Shown here one piece after another: positions 45,226-52,050 of a stretch of DNA of 56,366 nucleotides. The translations under genes and the position numbers were made by a program. A model generated the notes under the pieces. It made no database searches. It saw only the letters and a program-made list of their open reading frames with translations, and was not told where the DNA came from. Location: the NCBI GenBank assembly GCA_003248965.1, contig QFQU01000022.1, positions 1 to 56,366 on the forward strand. Reading direction: 5' to 3'. Each line of letters opens with the position of its first letter. Within the stretch, counting starts at the first letter, position 1. Origin of the DNA: Brevundimonas sp. (GTDB lineage: Bacteria > Pseudomonadota > Alphaproteobacteria > Caulobacterales > Caulobacteraceae).

Positions 45226-47217
45226 CTAGCGAGGCGGATTGTGGGTCTCCAGAAACCGCACGGTCTCGCGCAACATCTGCTGACGGGTGTCGGCGCGGGA
45301 CATCCAGTGATCTTCGCCCTGAAGCTCGATCAGTTCGGCCGGCTTGCCCGCGCGGCGCATCGCCTCGGCCATGAGGCGGCTTTGCTCGACCGGAACCACG
45401 GTGTCGTCGCGGCCGTGGATCAGCAGCAGGGGACTGTCGACCGCCTCCGCCAGATAGGCCGGCGACCGGGCGTCCAGGGTGCGGTCGTTCATTCGCGCCG
45501 CCCCCATGAACCGGTTCCAATAGCGCACGGTCTGGCTGTCGCGACGCCCTTCCTGACGCCCCTCCCAGTTCACCATGCGGCGCAGGTCGGACACGCCGGC
45601 GATGGCGACGCCGCAGCGATAGGCGCCCTTGTCCAGCGTCAGCCCGGCCAGAGCGGCGTAGCCGCCGTAACTGGCGCCGACGATGCAGACCCGGCTCGGA
45701 TCGACGATGTGCTGATCGGCCAGCCAGCGGACGCCGTCGGACAGGTCGGTCTGCATCTTGCGCCCCCACTCGCCGTAGCCCGCTTCCAGGAAGGCTCGGC
45801 CGTATCCGGTCGATCCGCGGAAATTGGCCTGGAGCACGGCATAGCCGCGCGAGGCCAGCGCCTGGGCCCACCAGTCGAAACCGGCGACGTCGCGCGCAGC
45901 CGGCCCGCCGTGGGCCAGGACGATCAGCGGCAGCCTCTCGGGCGTCTCGACGCCGGGCGGCAGGGTCAGATAACCCGCAATCTCCAGCCCGTCCGCGGCG
46001 GCGTAACGGATCGGGCGAACCGCGCCGACCTGTTCGGACGGGATCGCGGGATAGGCCTCGGCCAGGATGTCGGCCGTCCGCCGATCGAAATCCACCAGCT
46101 GATAGAGGCCGGATTCCCCGATATCGGTGAAGACCAGGACGCGGCTCTGGTCCGCGCTCCACGACATCAGCTGCGGGGCCTTGTCGCCCAGCGCCCGCGT
46201 GATCGACCGCCAGCGGCTGGCCGAGACCGGGTCGATGAACTCGTAGCGCATGCCATCCTCCTCCATGCGCGAGGCGCCGACCAGAAGGTGCGTCTCGGGG
46301 TGATGCAGCAGGGCGTGAGGATGATGCTCAAACGGCAGCTTGGTCCATTCCCCGGTGTCGACGTTCACCTCGAACAGATTGGTCGCCGTATCGGCGTCGG
46401 TGTCCTGAGCCGCCAGGTCCGGCCGGTCCGCGCCGATCACCACCGTGCGCGGCGACCGCCCCAGGCCGTGAAACCGCGGCGTATCGATCGGCGCCTCGAC
46501 CGACCAGGACTCGCGAAAGACGCGACCGCCCGGCAGCATCATCGACCACCGGCGCGTGAAGTCGACATAGCGCGAATAGGCGATCACGGCGCCCTCGCCG
46601 TCCAGCACATAGTCGTCCGTCTCCAGGGTCATCGACTTGACGGATCGCCCCCGGCCGGAATTCAGATCGATCCTGTACAGATCGACCAGTCCGCTATCGA
46701 CATTGACGCCCCGCACGAACAGCGCCTCGCCGTGGGCCGTGTTTCGCACCGACGCGGGGCCGTAAAGGACGGACAGGACGCCCTCGGTGCGATCCAGCAC
46801 CTGGACCAGCTTCCGCGACGCCAGATCCAGCACCATGCCGAAATAGAGTTCGGATCGCGGCACGCCCACGAAGGGGATCGCCCGCGTCTGCGAGGTGACG
46901 ATCAGCACCCGCCCCTCGCCGATCCATCGCAGATCGCGCACCTTGGTCTCGCCCAGGGTCGAGAGGAACAGATGCTCGCCCGTGTCCATCCGCGTGACCG
47001 CGATGGCCCGAGCCTCCTGCGTCACCACGATGCGCGCGATCAGGTCGCCGCTGGGCGACAGTTCCATCAGTTCGACGGTCGGAGAGGCGGCGTAGGCCTC
47101 TATCGGCGGCGGCTCCTGTTGCGCGGCATGGGCGCTGGCGGCGGAACTCCAGGCGCCGGTCGACAGTGCGACGCACACTACGGCCAGGAGCAATCCCGGC
47201 AGACCAAACTTCAGCAT
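45226..47217 (-). CDS. S9-family prolyl oligopeptidase-like serine peptidase (exported)
   Basis: A 663-residue protein with a signal peptide (A-S-A-H-A before A-Q, about residue 30), an N-terminal beta-propeller (about 35-400) and a C-terminal alpha/beta-hydrolase domain. The nucleophile is Ser516 in G-A-S-Y-G-G-Y; the acid is in H-G-R-D-D-T-V-V-P and the histidine in G-E-D-H-W. This is the acylaminoacyl/dipeptidyl-peptidase layout common in Caulobacterales, where such periplasmic enzymes degrade peptides. I chose the ATG at 47217 at the start of the signal peptide rather than a TTG four codons upstream. It lies after the infC terminator, so it has its own promoter. Confidence 0.92.
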   Translation of the reverse strand: MLKFGLPGLLLAVVCVALSTGAWSSAASAHAAQQEPPPIEAYAASPTVELMELSPSGDLIARIVVTQEARAIAVTRMDTGEHLFLSTLGETKVRDLRWIGEGRVLIVTSQTRAIPFVGVPRSELYFGMVLDLASRKLVQVLDRTEGVLSVLYGPASVRNTAHGEALFVRGVNVDSGLVDLYRIDLNSGRGRSVKSMTLETDDYVLDGEGAVIAYSRYVDFTRRWSMMLPGGRVFRESWSVEAPIDTPRFHGLGRSPRTVVIGADRPDLAAQDTDADTATNLFEVNVDTGEWTKLPFEHHPHALLHHPETHLLVGASRMEEDGMRYEFIDPVSASRWRSITRALGDKAPQLMSWSADQSRVLVFTDIGESGLYQLVDFDRRTADILAEAYPAIPSEQVGAVRPIRYAAADGLEIAGYLTLPPGVETPERLPLIVLAHGGPAARDVAGFDWWAQALASRGYAVLQANFRGSTGYGRAFLEAGYGEWGRKMQTDLSDGVRWLADQHIVDPSRVCIVGASYGGYAALAGLTLDKGAYRCGVAIAGVSDLRRMVNWEGRQEGRRDSQTVRYWNRFMGAARMNDRTLDARSPAYLAEAVDSPLLLIHGRDDTVVPVEQSRLMAEAMRRAGKPAELIELQGEDHWMSRADTRQQMLRETVRFLETHNPPR

Positions 47218-47275
47218 GAACGCCCCCAAGGGCGAAACTCAACCCGAAGACACGGACCGACGCAAGCGCCGGATG

Positions 47276-47307
47276 CAAAAACACCCCGGCCTTTCGACCG
47301 GGGCGTT
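47276..47307 (-). terminator. Intrinsic terminator of infC
   Basis: On the minus strand a 12-bp stem (two G-T pairs) with a GAAA tetraloop is followed by TTTTT, 25 bases after the infC stop. It cuts infC off from the downstream peptidase, MFS and rpmI-rplT genes. Confidence 0.85.
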
Positions 47308-47331
47308 CTGGATTTCAGCGCGGGATCGCGA

Positions 47332-47865
47332 TCAGCGCGGGGCCAGGATCATGATCATCTGGCGGCCTTCCATCTTGGGCGCGAACTCGACCTTAGCGAC
47401 TTCGTCGAAGTCGGCCTGGACCTTGTTCAGCAGCTTCATGCCCAGTTCGGGGTGCGCCATTTCACGACCGCGGAAGCGCAGCGTGACCTTGACCTTATCG
47501 CCCTCGTCGAAGAAGCGGTGCATGGCCTTGGCCTTCACCTCATAGTCGTGGGTGTCGATATTGGGCCGCAGCTTGATTTCCTTCAGCTCGACGACCTTCT
47601 GGCGCTTGCGCTGCTCGGCCTTCTTCTTCTGTTCCTGGAAACGGTGCTTGCCGTAATCGAGGATCTTGGCCACCGGCGGCTCGGAGGTGGAGACGATCTC
47701 GACCAGATCCAACCCGGCTTCCTCGGCGGCTTCCAGAGCGGCGGAGGTGGGCATGACGCCTTGTTTTTCGCCGTTCTGGTCGATGAGCAGAACGCGAGGG
47801 GCGCGGATATCCTGGTTAATACGCGGCCCGTCTTTCACGGGCGGCGCTTGCATGGGACGGCGAAT
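47332..47865 (-). CDS. infC: Translation initiation factor IF-3, probable ATT start
   Basis: IF-3 with both domains: the N-domain (I-R-A-P-R-V-L-L-I-D-Q-N-G) and C-domain (K-E-I-K-L-R-P-N-I-D-T-H-D-Y), joined by the lysine-rich linker helix. The first in-frame ATG (47853) has no ribosome site. Four codons upstream is an in-frame ATT (47865) with AAGGA (47876-47880) ten bases before it, giving the N-terminus M-R-R-P-M-Q-A-P-P (177 residues); R-R-P starts are typical of alphaproteobacterial IF-3. E. coli infC also starts at AUU, which IF-3 itself discriminates against, providing autoregulation. A terminator follows directly, so the gene is monocistronic here. Confidence 0.93.
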   Translation of the reverse strand: MRRPMQAPPVKDGPRINQDIRAPRVLLIDQNGEKQGVMPTSAALEAAEEAGLDLVEIVSTSEPPVAKILDYGKHRFQEQKKKAEQRKRQKVVELKEIKLRPNIDTHDYEVKAKAMHRFFDEGDKVKVTLRFRGREMAHPELGMKLLNKVQADFDEVAKVEFAPKMEGRQMIMILAPR

Positions 47866-47978
47866 GGGCGTCGTTTCCTTATGTGGTCAGAAGAAGCGTG
47901 TGTCTTGATGAGCAGAAACGCGCGGCGAGCGCCACGTTCCCCTCAAGGCGGGCAATATGACGCTGGAAGCCCCGTTTT

Positions 47979-48953
47979 TCAAGGGTTGGCGGGCGTTTCC
48001 CCGACATAGGCGTCATGAAGCGCCAGCACCGCCTCGAACACATGATTCACGCTCAGGTCCTCGATGGGCGCGAACTGGCCGCGCGTCTCGTTAGAGGCCG
48101 CGGTGCGCGTCTTGGGCCCCCACGGGCCGTACAGCCACCATTCGGTCGGACCGAACAGGCCCAGCGTCGGCCGCCCCAGCGCCGCCGAGACGTGCATCAG
48201 CCCCGAATCATTGCCCACGAACAGGTCGGCCCGGTCGATGGCGGCGGCCGAGGCCAGAATGTCGCCCTTGCCGACGAAGTCGATCCCGCGCGGCCCCGCC
48301 GCCTCCAAAGCCGGGGTCGCCGGCGGCCGGTCGCCCGGTCCGCCGACCAGCATGAAGCGCCAGCCGTCGAACCGCGGCTCGGCCTTCAGCTTCTCGACCA
48401 GCGCGCCCCAGCGGTCGGCGGGCCAGCTCTTGCCCGGCTGGTGCGCGATGGGGGCCAGGGCGATGATCCGACCGGGACCGGCGCCCCCCGCCAGCTGCGG
48501 ATCGATGACGGCGGCGGCCTCGGCCCGCGCCCGGTCGTCCAGGAAGATTTCGGGGTCCAGCGGCGCGGGCGATCCCATCAGGCGCGACACCATCTCGACC
48601 TTGCGCAGGCCCGTCTCCCACGACCGATTATAGACGATACGCCGTTTCGCCGGGATCAGATAGCCGAGCGCCGAGCCCCGGATGTCGATGACCAGATCCC
48701 AGCGTGTGCCGACGACCTGTTTCCACAGATCGAGCCAGTGGCCGGACATCTTCTTCTTGTCCAGGATGATCGTCCGCACCACGCCGGGCGCCGAGCGGAC
48801 GAAGGGCGCGGGCGGCCGACCGCAGGCCACGGTGATCTCGGCCCCCGGAACCTGCCGGCTGATCTCGCGGATCACGCCCGAGGAGATGACGCAGTCGCCG
48901 ATGCGGTTGGAGGTGACGAACAGGACCTGGGGCGACTTTGGGGGTGCGGACAC
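47979..48953 (-). CDS. Glycosyltransferase family 9 (heptosyltransferase-like)
   Basis: A protein of about 324 residues with the GT9 fold: N-terminal S-N-R-I-G-D-C-V-I-S-S-G, a mid-domain A-P-I-A-H-Q-P-G-K-S-W-P-A-D-R-W and the donor-site F-V-G-N-D-S-G-L-M-H-V-S-A-A-L-G-R-P-T-L-G-L-F-G-P-T. Members transfer ADP-heptose or related sugars to the LPS core; the acceptor here is unknown. I favour a GTG start at 48953 with GGAGG five bases upstream. An ATG at 48968 gives five more residues but has no properly spaced ribosome site and lies inside a palindromic repeat. Confidence 0.9.
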   Translation of the reverse strand: MSAPPKSPQVLFVTSNRIGDCVISSGVIREISRQVPGAEITVACGRPPAPFVRSAPGVVRTIILDKKKMSGHWLDLWKQVVGTRWDLVIDIRGSALGYLIPAKRRIVYNRSWETGLRKVEMVSRLMGSPAPLDPEIFLDDRARAEAAAVIDPQLAGGAGPGRIIALAPIAHQPGKSWPADRWGALVEKLKAEPRFDGWRFMLVGGPGDRPPATPALEAAGPRGIDFVGKGDILASAAAIDRADLFVGNDSGLMHVSAALGRPTLGLFGPTEWWLYGPWGPKTRTAASNETRGQFAPIEDLSVNHVFEAVLALHDAYVGETPANP

Positions 48954-48962
48954 TTCTTCCTC

Positions 48963-49093
48963 CGTCATCCTCGGGCTTGACCCGAGGATCGGCAGCGCCG
49001 CGCGGAACGTGCGCGACGGGGGTTACGGTCGGAACCGCCTTCAACCGTCCGTGTGCGTCACGCCCGATCCTCGGGTCAAGCCCGAGGATGACG
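48963..49093. repeat. Paired palindromic element, family 1 (divergent gap)
   Basis: Ends CGTCATCCTCGGG and CCCGAGGATGACG face each other across 131 bases; each half is itself a near palindrome (…CTTGA… loop, GGATC inner end). It fills the gap between two divergent genes and overlaps the alternative ATG of the GT9 gene, so promoter signals there must lie in or beside the repeat. Confidence 0.8.
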
Positions 49094-49145
49094 ACGAAGG
49101 GAACATCGGGATGACGAACGATAAAAGTCGGGGCACAACACCGCC

Positions 49146-49886
49146 ATGACCGACATCCAGCATCTGTCCCGCCCCGACGGCGAAACCCTGGCTCTCAAGC
49201 GCGTCGAGGGCGACGGCCCGACCGTGATCTGGGTCGGCGGTTTCCGCTCGGACATGGAGGGGACCAAGGCCCTGGCGCTGGACGCCGCCGCACGCGAACG
49301 CGGCTGGAGCTTCGTCCGCTACGATCATTTCGCCCACGGCCGCTCCTCCGGCGACTGGCGCCAAGCCACCATCGGCCGCTGGCGCGAGGACGCCATCGCC
49401 CTGATCGACAGCCTGTCCGGGCCGGTCATTCCGGTCGGCTCGTCCATGGGCGGCTGGGTGTCGCTGTTGGCGACCCTGGCGCGGCCCGAGCGGATCAAGG
49501 GACTGGTTCTGGTCAATCCGGCCCAGGACTTCACCGAGCGGCTTATGTGGCCGGGTCTGGCCGATCACGAGCGCCAGGCCATCCTGCGCGAGGGCGAGAC
49601 CCTGATCGTCGAGGAAGGCCTGGGCGAATACGTCCTGACCCGCCGGATGTTCGAGGAGGCGAAGGACTGGCGGCTGTTGGACGGGGCGATCCCGATCACA
49701 GCCCCCGTCCACATCCTGCAAGGCCGCGCCGACGACGTGGTGCCCTGGCGTCATCAGATCGAACTGGTCGAGCGCCTGACCGGCGGCGACGTGCGCCTGG
49801 ACCTGATCGAAGGCGGCGACCACCGCCTGTCCTCGCCCGCCGACCTCGACCGGCTGGTCGCGGCGGTGGAGGCGATGCGCCCCTGA
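49146..49886 (+). CDS. Alpha/beta hydrolase
   Basis: A 246-residue cytoplasmic alpha/beta-hydrolase. Nucleophile elbow G-S-S-M-G-G-W (Ser near 99), acid in Q-G-R-A-D-D-V-V-P-W (about 190-199) and histidine in G-G-D-H-R-L-S (about 221-227). The layout, with G-G-F-x-S-D-M-x-G-T-K near the start and R-Y-D-H-F-A-H-G-x-S-S-G, resembles ABHD10/palmitoyl thioesterase-like hydrolases. Substrate unknown. It begins 52 bases after the repeat element and ends at another repeat. Confidence 0.9.
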   Translation: MTDIQHLSRPDGETLALKRVEGDGPTVIWVGGFRSDMEGTKALALDAAARERGWSFVRYDHFAHGRSSGDWRQATIGRWREDAIALIDSLSGPVIPVGSSMGGWVSLLATLARPERIKGLVLVNPAQDFTERLMWPGLADHERQAILREGETLIVEEGLGEYVLTRRMFEEAKDWRLLDGAIPITAPVHILQGRADDVVPWRHQIELVERLTGGDVRLDLIEGGDHRLSSPADLDRLVAAVEAMRP

Positions 49887-49890
49887 CGCC

Positions 49891-50014
49891 GCTCATCCCC
49901 GCGAAGGCGGGGACCCAGCGCTTTGGGCGCTCCTCTGCCTCAAGCTCACGCCGAAGCCGATCCAACGCAGGGTGATGCGTAAAGACCTGGGTCCCCGCCT
50001 TCGCGGGGATGAGC
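49891..50014. repeat. Paired palindromic element, family 3
   Basis: GCTCATCCCCGCGAAGGCGG and its inverted complement bound a 124-base element; each end contains the inner palindrome CCCCGCGAAGGCGGGG. It lies between convergent genes five bases after the hydrolase stop and may serve as a bidirectional terminator. Confidence 0.8.
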
Positions 50015-50023
50015 GGGTTGTTT

Positions 50024-50887
50024 TCACCCCTTGCCCGTCAGCGCCCCATACAGATCCGTGCGCCGATCCCGGAAGAAGCCCCAGGCCGCGCGGTATTTGT
50101 CCAGCGCGTCCAGGTCGAAGGCGTGGACCAACACCCCCTCCTCCTCGGCGCCCAACTGCTCGACCAGTTCGCCCTGCTGGTCGGCGATGAAGGAATGACC
50201 GTAGAAGGTCTGGCCGACCTCGGTCACGCGCTCATGCCCGATGCGGTTGGCGCCGACCACCGGCACGGCGTTGGACACCGCATGGCCCTGCATGGCGCGG
50301 CGCCAGGGTTGGGCGGTGTGCAGGCTCGCGTCGTGCGGCTCGGTGCCGATGGCGGTCGGATACATCAGGACGTCTGCGCCCATCAGCATCATCGCCCGCG
50401 CCGCTTCCGGGAACCACTGGTCCCAGCAGATGCCGACCCCGACCTTGCCGAAGCGGGTCTTCCAGACCTTGAAGCCGGTGTCGCCCGGTCGAAAATAGTA
50501 TTTCTCCTGATAGCCGGGGCCGTCGGGAATATGGCTCTTCCTATAGACGCCCAGCGCCTCGCCGTCCGCGTCCAGCATGACTAGCGAGTTATAGTATTGC
50601 GGCCCGTCCTTCTCGAAGATGGACACGGGAATGGCCACGCCCAGCTCTTTCGCCACCTCGGACATCGCCGTCACACACGGATGCTCGCGCCATTCATAGG
50701 CGTGGCTGAACCAATGCTCCTCCTGCGACACGCAGAAATACGGCCCCTGGAACAGTTCCGACGGCAGGATCACCTGCGCGCCCTGCCCCGCCGCCTCGCG
50801 CACGAAGGCGATGGTTTTGTCGATGTTCGCCTGCATGTCCTCGCCATACGAGGTCTGGATGCCGGCGACGGTGATGGTGCGGGTCAT
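50024..50887 (-). CDS. aguB: N-carbamoylputrescine amidase
   Basis: A 287-residue nitrilase-superfamily enzyme converting N-carbamoylputrescine to putrescine, CO2 and ammonia. The Glu-Lys-Cys triad is in L-P-S-E-L-F (about 43), Y-R-K-S-H-I-P (about 120) and Cys154 in G-I-C-W-D-Q-W. The motif P-D-G-P-G-Y-Q-E-K-Y-Y-F and the W-F-P-E-A-A-R context are typical of AguB. The start overlaps the aguA stop as ATGA, so the two steps of the agmatine pathway are translationally coupled. Together they make putrescine from agmatine without agmatinase. Confidence 0.95.
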   Translation of the reverse strand: MTRTITVAGIQTSYGEDMQANIDKTIAFVREAAGQGAQVILPSELFQGPYFCVSQEEHWFSHAYEWREHPCVTAMSEVAKELGVAIPVSIFEKDGPQYYNSLVMLDADGEALGVYRKSHIPDGPGYQEKYYFRPGDTGFKVWKTRFGKVGVGICWDQWFPEAARAMMLMGADVLMYPTAIGTEPHDASLHTAQPWRRAMQGHAVSNAVPVVGANRIGHERVTEVGQTFYGHSFIADQQGELVEQLGAEEEGVLVHAFDLDALDKYRAAWGFFRDRRTDLYGALTGKG

Positions 50888-51891
50888 GCGGGCTCCTGCT
50901 GGGAGATGCAGTGGAATGAGCCGCCGCCGGTCAGGATGGCGTTGGAGGGCAGCGGAATGATTTCACGGTCGGGGAAGGCCTCCTTCAACGCCTGACAGGC
51001 CATGTCGGCCGCACGCGCGTCGCCATAGGTCGGCACGATCACAGCGCCATTGGCGATCAGGAAGTTCATGTGGCTGGCCGGGATCGGGCGTTCGTCCTCG
51101 TCCAGCACCAGGCCGGGCGACGGAATGCGCACGACCTTCAACCTTCTTCCGGCGGCGTCCGTGACAGCCGCCAGATCGCGCGCCGTGGCGTCATAGACCT
51201 CGGCGTTCGGGTCGTTGCGTCCCCAGGCGATGGGGCAGGCCACTACGCCCGGCGCGACGAAACGGGCCAGGTTGTCGACATGACCGTCGGTGTGGTCGTT
51301 CAACAGGCCGTCGCCCAGCCAGACCACCACCTTGGCCCCGACGGCCTTCTCCAGAGCGGCGGCCGCGACCGCCTCGTCCTGGTTCCAGGCCGGGTTGCGA
51401 TTGGGGTTCAACAGGCATTGGCGCGTGGTCAGGACCGTTCCTTCCCCGTCGTGATCCAGCGACCCGCCCTCCATGACGAAGTCGTTCCGGGTCAGGGCCA
51501 CGCCCGCGTGCGCGCCGATCTGGTCCGCCACCAGTTCGTCGCCCGGCATGTCGTACTTGCCGCCCCAGCCGTTGAACTTGAAGGCGGCCGCCGTCCTGGA
51601 CCCCACACCGAAGATCGGGCCGGTGTCGCGCAGCCAGACGTCGCCGAACGTGCCCGCGACGACCTCGACGTTCTCGACCCCGGCGAACCGCGCCCGGGCG
51701 TCCGCCAGCGCCGCCTGCCCGCCGACCATCAGCTTGACCTGTTCGCGCCCCGGCCCGGCCAGCGCCCGCACCAACCCTTCGACCTCGTCACGGGCCTGGT
51801 CGAGATGGTCGAACCAGTATTCGCCGTGCGTCGGCCAACCCACCCACATGGCGCGATGCGGAGCCCATTCGGCGGGGATGGCGGCGGTCAT
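50884..51891 (-). CDS. aguA: Agmatine deiminase
   Basis: A 335-residue pentein-fold enzyme turning agmatine into N-carbamoylputrescine and ammonia. Catalytic Cys328 is in the C-terminal G-G-G-S-F-H-C-I-S-Q-Q motif; the partner acid and His lie in W-L-R-D-T-G-P and D-H-T-D-G-H-V-D-N. Family members start near M-P-A-E-W-x-P-H, matching the ATG at 51891, although a frame extends 29 codons further. The ribosome site is weak (AGGA about ten bases off). It forms a two-gene operon with aguB. No arginine decarboxylase gene is in this window to supply agmatine. Confidence 0.95.
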   Translation of the reverse strand: MTAAIPAEWAPHRAMWVGWPTHGEYWFDHLDQARDEVEGLVRALAGPGREQVKLMVGGQAALADARARFAGVENVEVVAGTFGDVWLRDTGPIFGVGSRTAAAFKFNGWGGKYDMPGDELVADQIGAHAGVALTRNDFVMEGGSLDHDGEGTVLTTRQCLLNPNRNPAWNQDEAVAAAALEKAVGAKVVVWLGDGLLNDHTDGHVDNLARFVAPGVVACPIAWGRNDPNAEVYDATARDLAAVTDAAGRRLKVVRIPSPGLVLDEDERPIPASHMNFLIANGAVIVPTYGDARAADMACQALKEAFPDREIIPLPSNAILTGGGSFHCISQQEPA

Positions 51892-51993
51892 CGGCGAACT
51901 GTCCTGTCTGTGCGGCCCAAGGCGTCCGCAGGCGAAACGCGAGCCGCGCCATATGGCCCCAAGCGCCCCCGACTTCAACGCCCGGCGCCCCCA

Positions 51994-52027
51994 AAGAAAA
52001 AGGGCGGCCCGCGAACGGACCGCCCTT
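51994..52027 (-). terminator. Intrinsic terminator of the TonB-dependent receptor gene
   Basis: On the minus strand AAGGGCGGTCC pairs with GGGCCGCCCTT (11 bp, one G-T pair, loop GTTCGC), followed by TTTTTCTTT. It lies 23 bases after the receptor stop and ahead of aguA. Confidence 0.88.
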
Positions 52028-52050
52028 CGTCGTATTGGATTGCTACGCGA

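Noticed and set aside
45241..48009. A 922-codon open frame antisense to the S9 peptidase and infC
   Set aside because: It spans two well-supported genes and an intrinsic terminator, with no recognisable domain.
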